Assembly (NCBI GenBank): GCA_002424545.1
Contig: DIKL01000071.1
Coordinates: forward strand, 20,566 to 37,462
Direction of reading: 5' to 3'
DNA from: Syntrophaceae bacterium UBA5619
GTDB taxonomy: Bacteria > Desulfobacterota > Syntrophia > Syntrophales > UBA5619
DNA: 16,897 nucleotides
Each line of letters starts with the position of its first letter. The first letter of the stretch is position 1. The notes beneath the pieces are model-generated. The model was not told where the DNA came from and searched no databases. It saw only the letters and a program-made list of their open reading frames with translations. This document shows, one piece after another, positions 7,946 to 15,934 of this stretch. The position numbers and the translations under genes are program-made.

Positions 7946-8695
7946 ATGTTCGAGTTACTCGAACCCATCAGGGTTAACCGACTGAAGGATGAGTTCATTG
8001 GTCGCTTTGAAAATCTCATCCTGTCTGGAGAAATACAGATAGGCCAGAAGCTTCCTTCCGAAAGGGATCTGGCGTCCCGCCTGGGCGTAAGTCGCCCCGT
8101 GGTGCATGAAGGGCTCCTGGAGCTTGCCGCGAAGGGGTTGGTGACCATGAAGTCCCGGGCGGGCGCTGAGGTCAATGACTACCGTCGACAGGGTTCGCTC
8201 CCCCTCATCTCTTCACTTCTGGAATACGGCGAAGGCCGGCTCGACCGCCATCTGCTGGAAAGTATCGTCCAGTTCAGGTCACTCCTTGAATCGCCTTTTG
8301 CCCGCCTGGCCGCGAAAAACCGCTCCGAGGAGCAGCTCGCCGAACTTGAATCGATTGTCGCGCGGGAACGGTCCACGGATCGGGCGCGAAAAGATAGTAT
8401 CGTGGCTCTTGATTTCGAGTTTCACCTTCTCGTTTCTCTTGCCTCGGGGAATCTCGTTTTCCCCCTTCTCATCAACTCCTTCAAGCAGGTCTACACCAAT
8501 CTAACGGGACAGTTTTTCGAGATCCCCGACGTGATACAAGCGGTCCATGATTTCCACGAACAACTGCTGGTGGCGATCAAACAGCGTGATCCCGACAGGG
8601 CCGAAAGGGTCATGAATGAAATGCTGGCCCACGGCGAAACCATGCTCACGGCCATGCTTGATTCACAGGACATAGGGCGCGCGGCATCGGAATAA
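7946..8695 (+). CDS. FadR-subfamily GntR transcriptional regulator, likely the operon's own repressor
   Basis: This 249-residue protein has an N-terminal winged helix (about 10-76, with LPSERDLASRLGVSR) and an all-helical C-terminal FCD domain (about 95-235). Candidate FCD metal or ligand residues are D156 and H160 in DFEFH, H204 and H229. The helix residues R40 and R50 correspond to FadR Arg35 and Arg45, but the third DNA-contact arginine (FadR Arg49) is replaced by H54. A GGAG ribosome binding site precedes the ATG. It is the first gene of the operon and lies right behind a FadR-type operator, so it probably senses a substrate or product of the sulfatase/GRE pathway. FCD-type regulators usually respond to carboxylic acids. 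The ligand is unknown. Confidence 0.93.
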   Translation: MFELLEPIRVNRLKDEFIGRFENLILSGEIQIGQKLPSERDLASRLGVSRPVVHEGLLELAAKGLVTMKSRAGAEVNDYRRQGSLPLISSLLEYGEGRLDRHLLESIVQFRSLLESPFARLAAKNRSEEQLAELESIVARERSTDRARKDSIVALDFEFHLLVSLASGNLVFPLLINSFKQVYTNLTGQFFEIPDVIQAVHDFHEQLLVAIKQRDPDRAERVMNEMLAHGETMLTAMLDSQDIGRAASE

Positions 8696-8731
8696 TGACA
8701 CAACGGCGTTGGATTATGAGGGCGGCATGAC

Positions 8732-9841
8732 ATGAATCTGCTTATCAAGCCCGCATCATACCTGTGCAACCTGGACTGCGATTACTGTTTTTACAAGTGC
8801 ACCAAAGAGATCTATCCTGACGGGAGCCCGCGAATGACGGTAGCGACCGCCCACGTTATGATTCAAAAGGCGCTTGAGCTGGGGCACAGGTACAATTCTT
8901 TCTGCTGGCAGGGCGGGGAACCCACGCTCATGGGGCTTGACTTCTTTCAAAGAGTACTGAAGCTTCAGTCCCGGCTCGCCGGTCCCGGGCAGGTGGTGGA
9001 AACATCGATCCAGACCAACGGCCTGTTGATTGATGACGACTGGGCCGGTTTTCTTACTGAAAATCGCGTCCTGGTGGGCCTCAGCCTGGATGGTCCCCGG
9101 GAAATTCATGATCGGAACCGCAAGGACAGCCGGGGCCGGGGCTCCTTCACGGCAGTCATGAAGGCGGCGGAAACCATAAAGCGATGGGGCGTTGAATTCA
9201 ACATCCTGACCCTCCTGACGACAGACAATGTGTCTCGGCCCGATGAACTCTATGCATTTTTTCTGGATCAGGGCTATACCCACCTGCAATTCATTCCCTG
9301 CGTTGACCTGAATCCCGACACGGGACTGCCCGCGCCCCGGGCAGTCAGCGGCAAAGCCCTGGGCCGATTTTATGCCCGACTGTTCGATCTCTGGCTGGAA
9401 AATGGCTTTCCCAACGTATCAATCCGTCTCTTTGAAGACCTTCTGCTTTATATGCTCGACGGCGTTCGCGCCTCCTGCTCGTGGCTCCCGGAATGCGATT
9501 CGTACCTGGTAACGGAATACAACGGTGATGTGTATCCCTGTGATTTCTACGTGGACAGTCACCACCGGCTGGGGAACATTCATCTGGATGCATTCGAGGA
9601 TCTGCTGAATGCACCGAAGCGAAGGGCATTTGCACGGGCGAAGACACGGTGGCCGAAGAAATGCCGCACCTGCCGGTTCGCCCCTTTCTGCCAGGCCGAT
9701 TGCCCCCGCCACCGGGTGGACGGGCGGAGCATGCTCTGTGAAGCCTGGGGCACGCTCTTCGAGCACCTGGAAAACCACCCGGTGGATATCCGGGCGAGGG
9801 CCATGGAGGCCCGGCGCCAGTACCGGGAAGGGGCGCTATGA
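8732..9841 (+). CDS. Anaerobic sulfatase-maturating enzyme (radical SAM, SPASM domain)
   Basis: This 369-residue enzyme should oxidise the active-site Cys of a sulfatase to C-alpha-formylglycine using S-adenosylmethionine and three iron-sulfur clusters. The radical SAM cluster is C12-x3-C16-x2-C19, with GGEPT at 61-65. The SPASM cysteines are C249, C255, C270, C311, C314, C320, C324 and C336. As I recall the Clostridium perfringens anSME (C255, C261, C276, C317, C320, C326, C330, C348), the first seven are offset by a constant six residues. D271, next to C270 in YPCDFYV, matches its catalytic base D277. Length is normal. It lies 36 bases after the regulator. The Cys-type sulfatase three genes beyond the GRE pair (14406-15896) is the evident client. 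A peptide-modifying SPASM enzyme of other function is much less likely. Confidence 0.93.
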   Translation: MNLLIKPASYLCNLDCDYCFYKCTKEIYPDGSPRMTVATAHVMIQKALELGHRYNSFCWQGGEPTLMGLDFFQRVLKLQSRLAGPGQVVETSIQTNGLLIDDDWAGFLTENRVLVGLSLDGPREIHDRNRKDSRGRGSFTAVMKAAETIKRWGVEFNILTLLTTDNVSRPDELYAFFLDQGYTHLQFIPCVDLNPDTGLPAPRAVSGKALGRFYARLFDLWLENGFPNVSIRLFEDLLLYMLDGVRASCSWLPECDSYLVTEYNGDVYPCDFYVDSHHRLGNIHLDAFEDLLNAPKRRAFARAKTRWPKKCRTCRFAPFCQADCPRHRVDGRSMLCEAWGTLFEHLENHPVDIRARAMEARRQYREGAL

Positions 9842-9896
9842 TGCGCCGTGGACTCACTACGAGGAAAGACGAAGCTTATACGCCGGGGAGGCCGAC

Positions 9897-12407
9897 ATGA
9901 ATGAAGCAACAGCTCTGAAATATGCCATAAAGGAACCCTCGGGACTTTCACCGCGGATAACATGGTTCCGGGATTATTATTTCCGGGGAAATGACCGGGC
10001 CTGGAACAACCAGTTCACGGCCTGGACCACGGGAACCCCCTGGGACAATCTCTTCAACGAGACTACCTTTTACATCGTTCCCGAAACCTTCCTGCTCTTC
10101 TCTCCCCTGAGCGGTTCATTCCTTCAGAGCGCGCGGAAGATACCCCTGCATCGGGAGTTCTGGACCTGGAGTCTTCCCGAAAGACGGGCATGGTTTGTCA
10201 AGGAGGTCATCGTCAACCAGGTGCCCCGGGAAATACTGCCCGGCGACCTCATCGCCGGGGCGCGTTTCAACGTGCAGACATCGCTGTGCCTCAACGAGAG
10301 AGAGGCGGAGGAATGGGACCGCCTGGTGCGGGGAAAAAACGGGGCACGGCGGCAGGTAAAATGGTTCCACGACCACGGTTACGGCAACGCCGGGGCCACG
10401 AGCGGTCACCTTGTTCCGGGGCATGAACGGATTCTAACCCTGGGCTGGAAGGGAATACATGACGACCTCCTGGAACGATACAACGCCATGGTTGAGACGG
10501 AACAGCAGGGATCGAGGGGCAGTCAGTTAAGGGCCATGCTCACCGCCTCGACCATGGCCCGCGACCTGGCGCGGAAGTACAGGGATCTCTGCCGGGAGAT
10601 GGCGGCCGCCGAAGGCGACGCCGGCCGTAAAAAGGAACTTGAACGGATGGCGGCGAACCTGGAACGCGTTCCCTGGGAACCTCCCGCAGACTTCTGGGAG
10701 GCCGTGCAGGCCCTCTGGATCAACCACATGCTGGTCATGACCGATGAGAATTATCCCGGCGCCGGTGTCTCCTTCGGGCGAATTGACCAGTACCTGCTTC
10801 CCTACTACGAACGCTCTCTGAATGAGGGCATGGACCGGGAATTTGCGAAGGAAATCCTCAAATGTTTCTGGATTCACTGCAACACTGCCTACGACGCAAT
10901 GATCACCAACGGACACCAGGGAATAACAGCAGGATTCGGCCAGCTGCTGACTCTTTCGGGACTGGGAAGGGACGGCAGTGATCTGACCAACGACCTTACC
11001 TATGTTATCCTGGAAGTCATCGACGAGATGTCTCCCATCCTGGAACCAAAGCCCAACGTGCGGCTTCACCGGAATTCGCCCGAAGAACTGCTTGACCGAT
11101 GTGTCTCCATGATCGAATCGAGCCAGGGTGCGCCTTTCCTGCTGAATTTCGACGAACGGTCTATGGCGGGCATGATTCACCAGGCGGAAAAAACGGGACT
11201 GCGTCACCTCATCAACCACGAGAATGTCCACGACTACGCCCCCGTGGGCTGCCTGGAAAACACCATGGTCGGCAACGACCGTTCGGGAACCGTGGACAAC
11301 AACATCAACCTGCTCAAGGCGGTGGAGCTGACCCTGACCGGTGGCCGGGACATGATCCCCTTCGTGGATCCCATGACGGGAAAAACGGAAAAGGTCAGGC
11401 AGGACGGACCCGCCACGGGCGACCCCCGCCGGTTCGCCTCCTTTGAAGAATTCTGGCAGGCCTACGAACGACAAACGGCATTCATCATCAAGAAATGCGT
11501 TGACCTTTACGAAGTATCTGAATCCATTCGGGCACGCTATTTTCCCACACCCTATCTTTCCTGCATGGTCAAGGGGTGCGCCGAAAAGGCGATGGATGTC
11601 ACCCGGGGTGGAGCCGAAATCAACTTCGTCACCATGGAGGCGGTGACCTTTGCCACCACCGTTGATTCTCTCCTTGCCGTCAAGTACCTGGTCTTCGACA
11701 AACAAGCCTGCACCATGGCTGATCTCATTCAGGCACTGCGGGACAACTGGGAAGGCCACGAGGTGATCCAGGCCATGGCAAAGAACAGGGCTCCCAAATA
11801 CGGGCGGGATGACGACGAGGCCGACCATATGGCGAAGCGGGTCATGGACCTCTGGTGCGACGAAACATGGCAGCACAAAACAAAATCCACGGGCCGCCAG
11901 TTTCGTCCCGGCATGCTGAGCTGGAACTACTGGGCCGGTGACGGCTTCATCATGGCGGCAAGCCCCGACGGCAGGCCCCGGGGGCAGTTTCTGTCCAACG
12001 CCATCTGCCCCTCAAACGGGGCCGACATCAAGGGCCCCACGGCCAATACGAACTCGGTGGGAACGGTCCTGGGCGGAAAGGCAACGGATGGCGCGGGCCA
12101 CTGGGAGGAGTATCTCAACTTTCTTCCCAACGGCGCGAGCCACACCATCACCTTCAATCCCTCAATTATGCGTGACCAGGAGCATCTTGATAAATTTAAG
12201 GCCTTCCTCCGAGGCTACGCCGTCAACGGCGGAACCGCCCTTCAGGTCAACATGCTGGACCCGGCAATGCTGAAGGACGCCCAGCGGCACCCGAAAGATT
12301 ACCGTCATCTGCTGGTTCGCATCACCGGCTATAACGCCTACTTCGTTACCGTGGGCAGGGAACTGCAGAACGAGGTAATCGAAAGGATCAGCCACGGAAG
12401 GTTTTAG
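9897..12407 (+). CDS. Glycyl radical enzyme of unassigned substrate (PFL-like superfamily)
   Basis: The protein has 836 residues. The thiyl-radical cysteine is C452 in GCLE, with E454 two residues on, as in the dehydratase, lyase and decarboxylase branches rather than pyruvate formate-lyase (Cys-Cys). The glycyl radical residue is G811 in VRITGYNAYF; a Thr precedes it where Ser, Ala or Cys is usual. The N-terminal half contains EILPGDLIAGARFN and FHDHGYGNAGATSGHL blocks. E581 (NFVTMEAVTF) falls, in my from-memory alignment, at the site of E637 of 4-hydroxyphenylacetate decarboxylase, where dehydratases have Gln. The ATG at 9897 has GGGGAGG five bases upstream; a longer frame back to 9609 overlaps the anSME and is rejected. 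No small subunit like HpdC or BssB/BssC and no microcompartment genes are seen. Candidate chemistries are decarboxylation, dehydration, C-N or C-S cleavage. Confidence 0.93.
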   Translation: MNEATALKYAIKEPSGLSPRITWFRDYYFRGNDRAWNNQFTAWTTGTPWDNLFNETTFYIVPETFLLFSPLSGSFLQSARKIPLHREFWTWSLPERRAWFVKEVIVNQVPREILPGDLIAGARFNVQTSLCLNEREAEEWDRLVRGKNGARRQVKWFHDHGYGNAGATSGHLVPGHERILTLGWKGIHDDLLERYNAMVETEQQGSRGSQLRAMLTASTMARDLARKYRDLCREMAAAEGDAGRKKELERMAANLERVPWEPPADFWEAVQALWINHMLVMTDENYPGAGVSFGRIDQYLLPYYERSLNEGMDREFAKEILKCFWIHCNTAYDAMITNGHQGITAGFGQLLTLSGLGRDGSDLTNDLTYVILEVIDEMSPILEPKPNVRLHRNSPEELLDRCVSMIESSQGAPFLLNFDERSMAGMIHQAEKTGLRHLINHENVHDYAPVGCLENTMVGNDRSGTVDNNINLLKAVELTLTGGRDMIPFVDPMTGKTEKVRQDGPATGDPRRFASFEEFWQAYERQTAFIIKKCVDLYEVSESIRARYFPTPYLSCMVKGCAEKAMDVTRGGAEINFVTMEAVTFATTVDSLLAVKYLVFDKQACTMADLIQALRDNWEGHEVIQAMAKNRAPKYGRDDDEADHMAKRVMDLWCDETWQHKTKSTGRQFRPGMLSWNYWAGDGFIMAASPDGRPRGQFLSNAICPSNGADIKGPTANTNSVGTVLGGKATDGAGHWEEYLNFLPNGASHTITFNPSIMRDQEHLDKFKAFLRGYAVNGGTALQVNMLDPAMLKDAQRHPKDYRHLLVRITGYNAYFVTVGRELQNEVIERISHGRF

Positions 12408-12416
12408 GACGGTACA

Positions 12417-13472
12417 ATGGCAGCCATCGAAACGAAAAAGCCCCTCACGGGCACAATACTCGACATACAGCGCATGTCCACCGAAGACGGACCCGGCATA
12501 CGGACCACGGTTTTTTTCAAGGGATGCCCTCTGGCCTGCGGCTGGTGTCACAATCCCGAAAGTATTCCTCCCCGGCCCCAGGTTCAGTGGGTCGGGGTGG
12601 GCTGCATCGGGTGCGAAGCCTGCTTGAAGGTCTGTCCGAAGCAGGCACTCTCCATGGACGGAAAGGGCATTCATATTGACAGGGAACAATGCGACGGCTG
12701 CGGCGCCTGCGCCGGAGAATGCCCGTCCGGGGCCATGGAACTTCTCGGAACAGCCTGGGACGTGGATTCCCTGGCCCGGGAACTGGTCAAGGACCGGACC
12801 TTCTTTGAACAATCCGGGGGAGGAGTCACTCTCTCGGGAGGCGAAGCGGCCCTGCAGACGGCGTTTTGTCACGCTCTTCTCGAAAGGCTCAAAAGCGAAG
12901 GAATACAGACCGCGCTGGACACCTGCGGGCAAATGTCCCGCCGCAATTTCGAAAGTCTCCTTCCCCTCCTGGATGTGCTGCTTTTCGATGTCAAGGAAAT
13001 GGACCCGGAACGGCATCTTCATTTTACGGGATTGGGCAACGAAACCATTTTGGACAACCTGGCCTTCGCCGGAGCCTGGGTTCGAGAATATCAGCGCCTC
13101 CGGCAGTTCTGGGTCAGGACGCCCATCATTCCCGGGGCTACCGCCACGGCGTCAAACATTCGCTCCATCGGCGCCTTTATAGCGAAGCATCTGGCCGGCG
13201 CCGTCGATCGCTGGGAACTGTGCGCCTTCAACAATCTATGCGGCGACAAATATACGCGCCTCGGCCTTCGGTGGGACTACGCCCATACCGCCCTCCTTTC
13301 GCCGGAGCAGATGGATAACTTCGCCTCCATGGCGAAGGTTTCCGGTGTCGATCCGGCCATCGTCTCCTGGAGCGGAACCACGCTGGCAGGAAAGGGAGGA
13401 ATGGCGACGACATCGGCGAATCCTGACCCGGACAGGAAGGAAATTTCCCATGGCAGGGGTATCTCCTGCTGA
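12417..13472 (+). CDS. Glycyl radical enzyme activase (radical SAM, two extra ferredoxin clusters)
   Basis: This 351-residue protein abstracts the hydrogen from Gly811 of the neighbouring GRE. The N-terminal radical SAM motif is C37-x3-C41-x2-C44 (GCPLACGWCHNP). Two 4Fe-4S ferredoxin motifs follow: C63, C66, C69, C73 and C92, C95, C98, C102. TLSGGEA is the SAM-binding block at about 138-144. The two-cluster insert is shared with activases of hydroxyphenylacetate decarboxylase, choline TMA-lyase and benzylsuccinate synthase, and is absent from PFL activase. It starts nine bases after the GRE stop and its end overlaps the next gene. A C-terminal tail beyond about residue 305 is longer than in common activases. 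Confidence 0.95.
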   Translation: MAAIETKKPLTGTILDIQRMSTEDGPGIRTTVFFKGCPLACGWCHNPESIPPRPQVQWVGVGCIGCEACLKVCPKQALSMDGKGIHIDREQCDGCGACAGECPSGAMELLGTAWDVDSLARELVKDRTFFEQSGGGVTLSGGEAALQTAFCHALLERLKSEGIQTALDTCGQMSRRNFESLLPLLDVLLFDVKEMDPERHLHFTGLGNETILDNLAFAGAWVREYQRLRQFWVRTPIIPGATATASNIRSIGAFIAKHLAGAVDRWELCAFNNLCGDKYTRLGLRWDYAHTALLSPEQMDNFASMAKVSGVDPAIVSWSGTTLAGKGGMATTSANPDPDRKEISHGRGISC

Positions 13473-14337
13473 AAGAGAGAAAAAATCCATGAAAGAAAAA
13501 CGAAACAGGTTCAGCGAAGAAGAAACCAGGGCCTTTGCTCCCTCGGAAAAGATCGGCATCGTGGCCACGATTCCCGAAGAAGGGCCGCCTCACATAACCC
13601 TGCTCACCTCAATCATGGCGGCCTCGCCCGACAAAGCGGTCATCGGTGAGTTCTGCAGGGGTGAGAGCAAGTTCAACATGGCCGCGAGGCCCGCGGTCGC
13701 CTTTGCCGTGGTGACCCTTGACAAGCGGCTCTGGAGAGGCAGGGCGCGCTGGACCCATCTCATGAAGGAAGGTCCCGAATACGATATCTACAATAACCAG
13801 CCCATGTTCCGTTATAATACCTACTTCGGCATCAATACGGTGCACTATCTGGACCTCGTCGAAATAGGGGGCGGTAACCCCCTTCCCATGGCCCCCATCG
13901 TGTTATCGGCCCTGCTGACGAAACTGGCAAAAAAAGGTGCGGGCCGCGCGGGAACTGAACGGATACTCACCCACTTTTCCGAGGGCCTTTTCAACCGCCT
14001 CGATTCACTTTCATTTTTGTCATACATCGGTGATGACGGGTTCCCTGTCATCCTGCCCGTGGTTCAATGCCAGGCCGCCGACAGCGGAAGACTTGTTTTC
14101 CACCCCGGCGCCTTCGGAAAGGAACTGGCAGAACTGACACCGGGAATGAATATCTCCGTTTTCTGTGTTTCAATGCAGATGGAAAGCGTCCTTGCCTGCG
14201 GCGTTTTCGAAGGATTCCACCGTCACCGGGGGATCAGGCTGGGCCTCATGGACATAGGGAGGGTGTATAATTCCATGCCCAGTAACCACGGATGGATTTA
14301 CCCTGAAAAACCGCTGGAGCCGGTGGTTGATTTCTGA
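13450..14337 (+). CDS. Tandem split-barrel flavin-binding-like protein (PNPOx-related)
   Basis: This 295-residue cytoplasmic protein appears to hold two split-barrel domains of the pyridoxamine 5'-phosphate oxidase superfamily. The first is at about 34-140 (KIGIVATI, then HITLLTSIMAASPDKAVIGE) and the second at about 185-285 (LSFLSYIGDDGFPVILPVVQ). Superfamily members bind FMN or related cofactors, or heme. I chose the ATG at 13450 because AGGAAGG lies nine bases upstream; this overlaps the activase end by 23 bases. A start at 13489 (282 residues) is the alternative, and the in-frame ATG at 13345 is too deep inside the activase gene. Its role is unknown; a redox or protective role for the radical enzymes is only a guess. 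Confidence 0.8.
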   Translation: MAGVSPAEREKKSMKEKRNRFSEEETRAFAPSEKIGIVATIPEEGPPHITLLTSIMAASPDKAVIGEFCRGESKFNMAARPAVAFAVVTLDKRLWRGRARWTHLMKEGPEYDIYNNQPMFRYNTYFGINTVHYLDLVEIGGGNPLPMAPIVLSALLTKLAKKGAGRAGTERILTHFSEGLFNRLDSLSFLSYIGDDGFPVILPVVQCQAADSGRLVFHPGAFGKELAELTPGMNISVFCVSMQMESVLACGVFEGFHRHRGIRLGLMDIGRVYNSMPSNHGWIYPEKPLEPVVDF

Positions 14338-14405
14338 AACCGCCGGCGGGTTGTGGCCGTTACTTTTTCAGTGATGCGGACATCATGAACTGAGGAGGTA
14401 CCACC

Positions 14406-15896
14406 ATGAAGAAGAAAAGCGTCTTCCCCAGGGGAAACCGTTTCACCCGCCGGGAGTTTCTTAAAACAACCGGCAGCATTGCCATCACGGCGGGCTTGGC
14501 CGGGACGGGGCTGGGTATGCTTGCCTCGCCCAGGGCATACTCAGACTACCCTGCTCGCCTGACTGCTCCCCGTGACCTGTACGTACCCGCGAGTGTCAGG
14601 CTTCGAAAGGACAAACCCAACATTGTCTTCATCCTCACCGACGATCACCGATGGGACCATTTCAGCTGCATGGATCATCCCTTTCTCGAAACACCCACAC
14701 TCGACAGGATTGCCGATGAGGGGGTGATGTTTGAAAACAGTTTCGTCACCACGTCGCTCTGCAGCCCGGCTCGGGCGAGCTTCCTGACAGGGCAGTACGC
14801 CCACCGTCACGGTGTTGTGACCAACCACACGCCCTGGAACAATAACAATACCACATTCATGGAATACATGAAGGCCGCGGGATACGACACGGCATTTATC
14901 GGGAAATGGCACATGCCTGGCAGGGATCTCCCTAAACTCAGGGGCGTTGATCAATTTATCACCATTACCAAAGAGGGTGGGCAGGGAGTCTATTACGACT
15001 GCCCGCTAGTCATCGACGGTGTGGAAACCTCCCGGCCCGGCAAATACATCACCGACGATCTGACGGATTTCGCGCTGGAGTTCATACGACGCCCGCGGAC
15101 CAATCCCTTCTGCCTCTATCTTTCCCACAAGGCGGTTCATTTCGGGTTCAGGCCCCCCAAGCATCTACGGGGCACCTACCGGGATGTCGACCTCCAGCTT
15201 CCGCCGGAATCGAACACCTTCAATACCTATACCAACAACCACATGTTCGTGGGCGCTCCCATCCCCATGAACACACTCTACCGGATGTACTGCGAAACCA
15301 TTCTTTCCGTGGACGAACAGACGGAGCGGCTCTTCTCGGCACTGGAAGCGATGAACGCCCTGGACAATACCATCATCGTCTATGCCGGCGATAACGGCCA
15401 TTCCTGGGGCGAACGGGGACTCTACGACAAGCGTCATCCCTACGAAGAGTCCATCCGCATTCCCTTCTTCGTCCGGTACCCGAAGGGCATCACCGATCCC
15501 GGCCGGAGAGTTCAGCAGATGGCGCTCAATATCGACCTCGCCCCGACCCTGCTCGACATCCTGGGCATACCCATACCTGAGAAAATGCAGGGACTAAGTC
15601 TGGCACAGGCGCTTCGTGACCGTGCCGCCCACATACGCTCAAGCTTTCTCTACGAGCATTTTCCGGTCTTTCCCATCCCCATACCGGGCATGACGGCGGT
15701 GCGCACCGATGACTATAAATACATCACCTATCACAACAACGTTCGACCGCACGAACTCTACAACCTAAGGAACGATCCAGGTGAAACAAATAATATCGTC
15801 AAAAGGACCGATAAGCGGGGAGTGCTTTCGGACCTCACCGCGGAACTGGAGAAACTTAAGCGGGAAACGGGATACCGTTATTATACCCGGGGATGA
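14406..15896 (+). CDS. Tat-exported Cys-type sulfatase (alkaline-phosphatase superfamily)
   Basis: This 496-residue sulfatase hydrolyses sulfate esters. A twin-arginine signal, TRREFLK (R15, R16), is followed by a hydrophobic stretch (about 24-40). The modification motif is C119-S-P-A-R123 in a LCSPARASFLTG context, so C119 is the residue turned into formylglycine. Metal ligands are D79 and D80 (LTDD), D329 and N330 (GDNGH). K167 and H169 (GKWH), H241 and K342 are likely sulfate-pocket residues. The AGGAGG at 14393-14398 is a strong ribosome binding site. The Cys rather than Ser at the motif agrees with both anSME options, and Tat export means it can be modified and folded before leaving the cytoplasm. 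Substrate (aryl, alkyl or sugar sulfate) cannot be fixed from sequence. Confidence 0.94.
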   Translation: MKKKSVFPRGNRFTRREFLKTTGSIAITAGLAGTGLGMLASPRAYSDYPARLTAPRDLYVPASVRLRKDKPNIVFILTDDHRWDHFSCMDHPFLETPTLDRIADEGVMFENSFVTTSLCSPARASFLTGQYAHRHGVVTNHTPWNNNNTTFMEYMKAAGYDTAFIGKWHMPGRDLPKLRGVDQFITITKEGGQGVYYDCPLVIDGVETSRPGKYITDDLTDFALEFIRRPRTNPFCLYLSHKAVHFGFRPPKHLRGTYRDVDLQLPPESNTFNTYTNNHMFVGAPIPMNTLYRMYCETILSVDEQTERLFSALEAMNALDNTIIVYAGDNGHSWGERGLYDKRHPYEESIRIPFFVRYPKGITDPGRRVQQMALNIDLAPTLLDILGIPIPEKMQGLSLAQALRDRAAHIRSSFLYEHFPVFPIPIPGMTAVRTDDYKYITYHNNVRPHELYNLRNDPGETNNIVKRTDKRGVLSDLTAELEKLKRETGYRYYTRG

Positions 15897-15934
15897 AGAC
15901 GGACGGAATCTGTCCTGCATGAGGGAGGCACAAC

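Noticed and set aside
9609..9896. Extension of the GRE to a 932-residue protein
   Set aside because: It would overlap the anSME coding region by over 200 bases with an arginine-rich out-of-frame translation; the ATG at 9897 has a strong ribosome binding site and gives a normal GRE length.
10527..11876. A 449-residue minus-strand frame inside the GRE gene
   Set aside because: Antisense shadow of the GRE; no motif and no ribosome binding site worth noting.
9897..12407. Assignment of the GRE as benzylsuccinate synthase or choline TMA-lyase
   Set aside because: The Gly before the thiyl Cys and the C-x-E pair do not fit the synthase as I recall it; no synthase small subunits and no microcompartment genes are present to support either.
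14340..14349. CCGCCGGCGG palindrome after the PNPOx-like gene as a terminator
   Set aside because: There is no loop or adjacent U-tract and the sulfatase follows after 68 bases with a good ribosome binding site.
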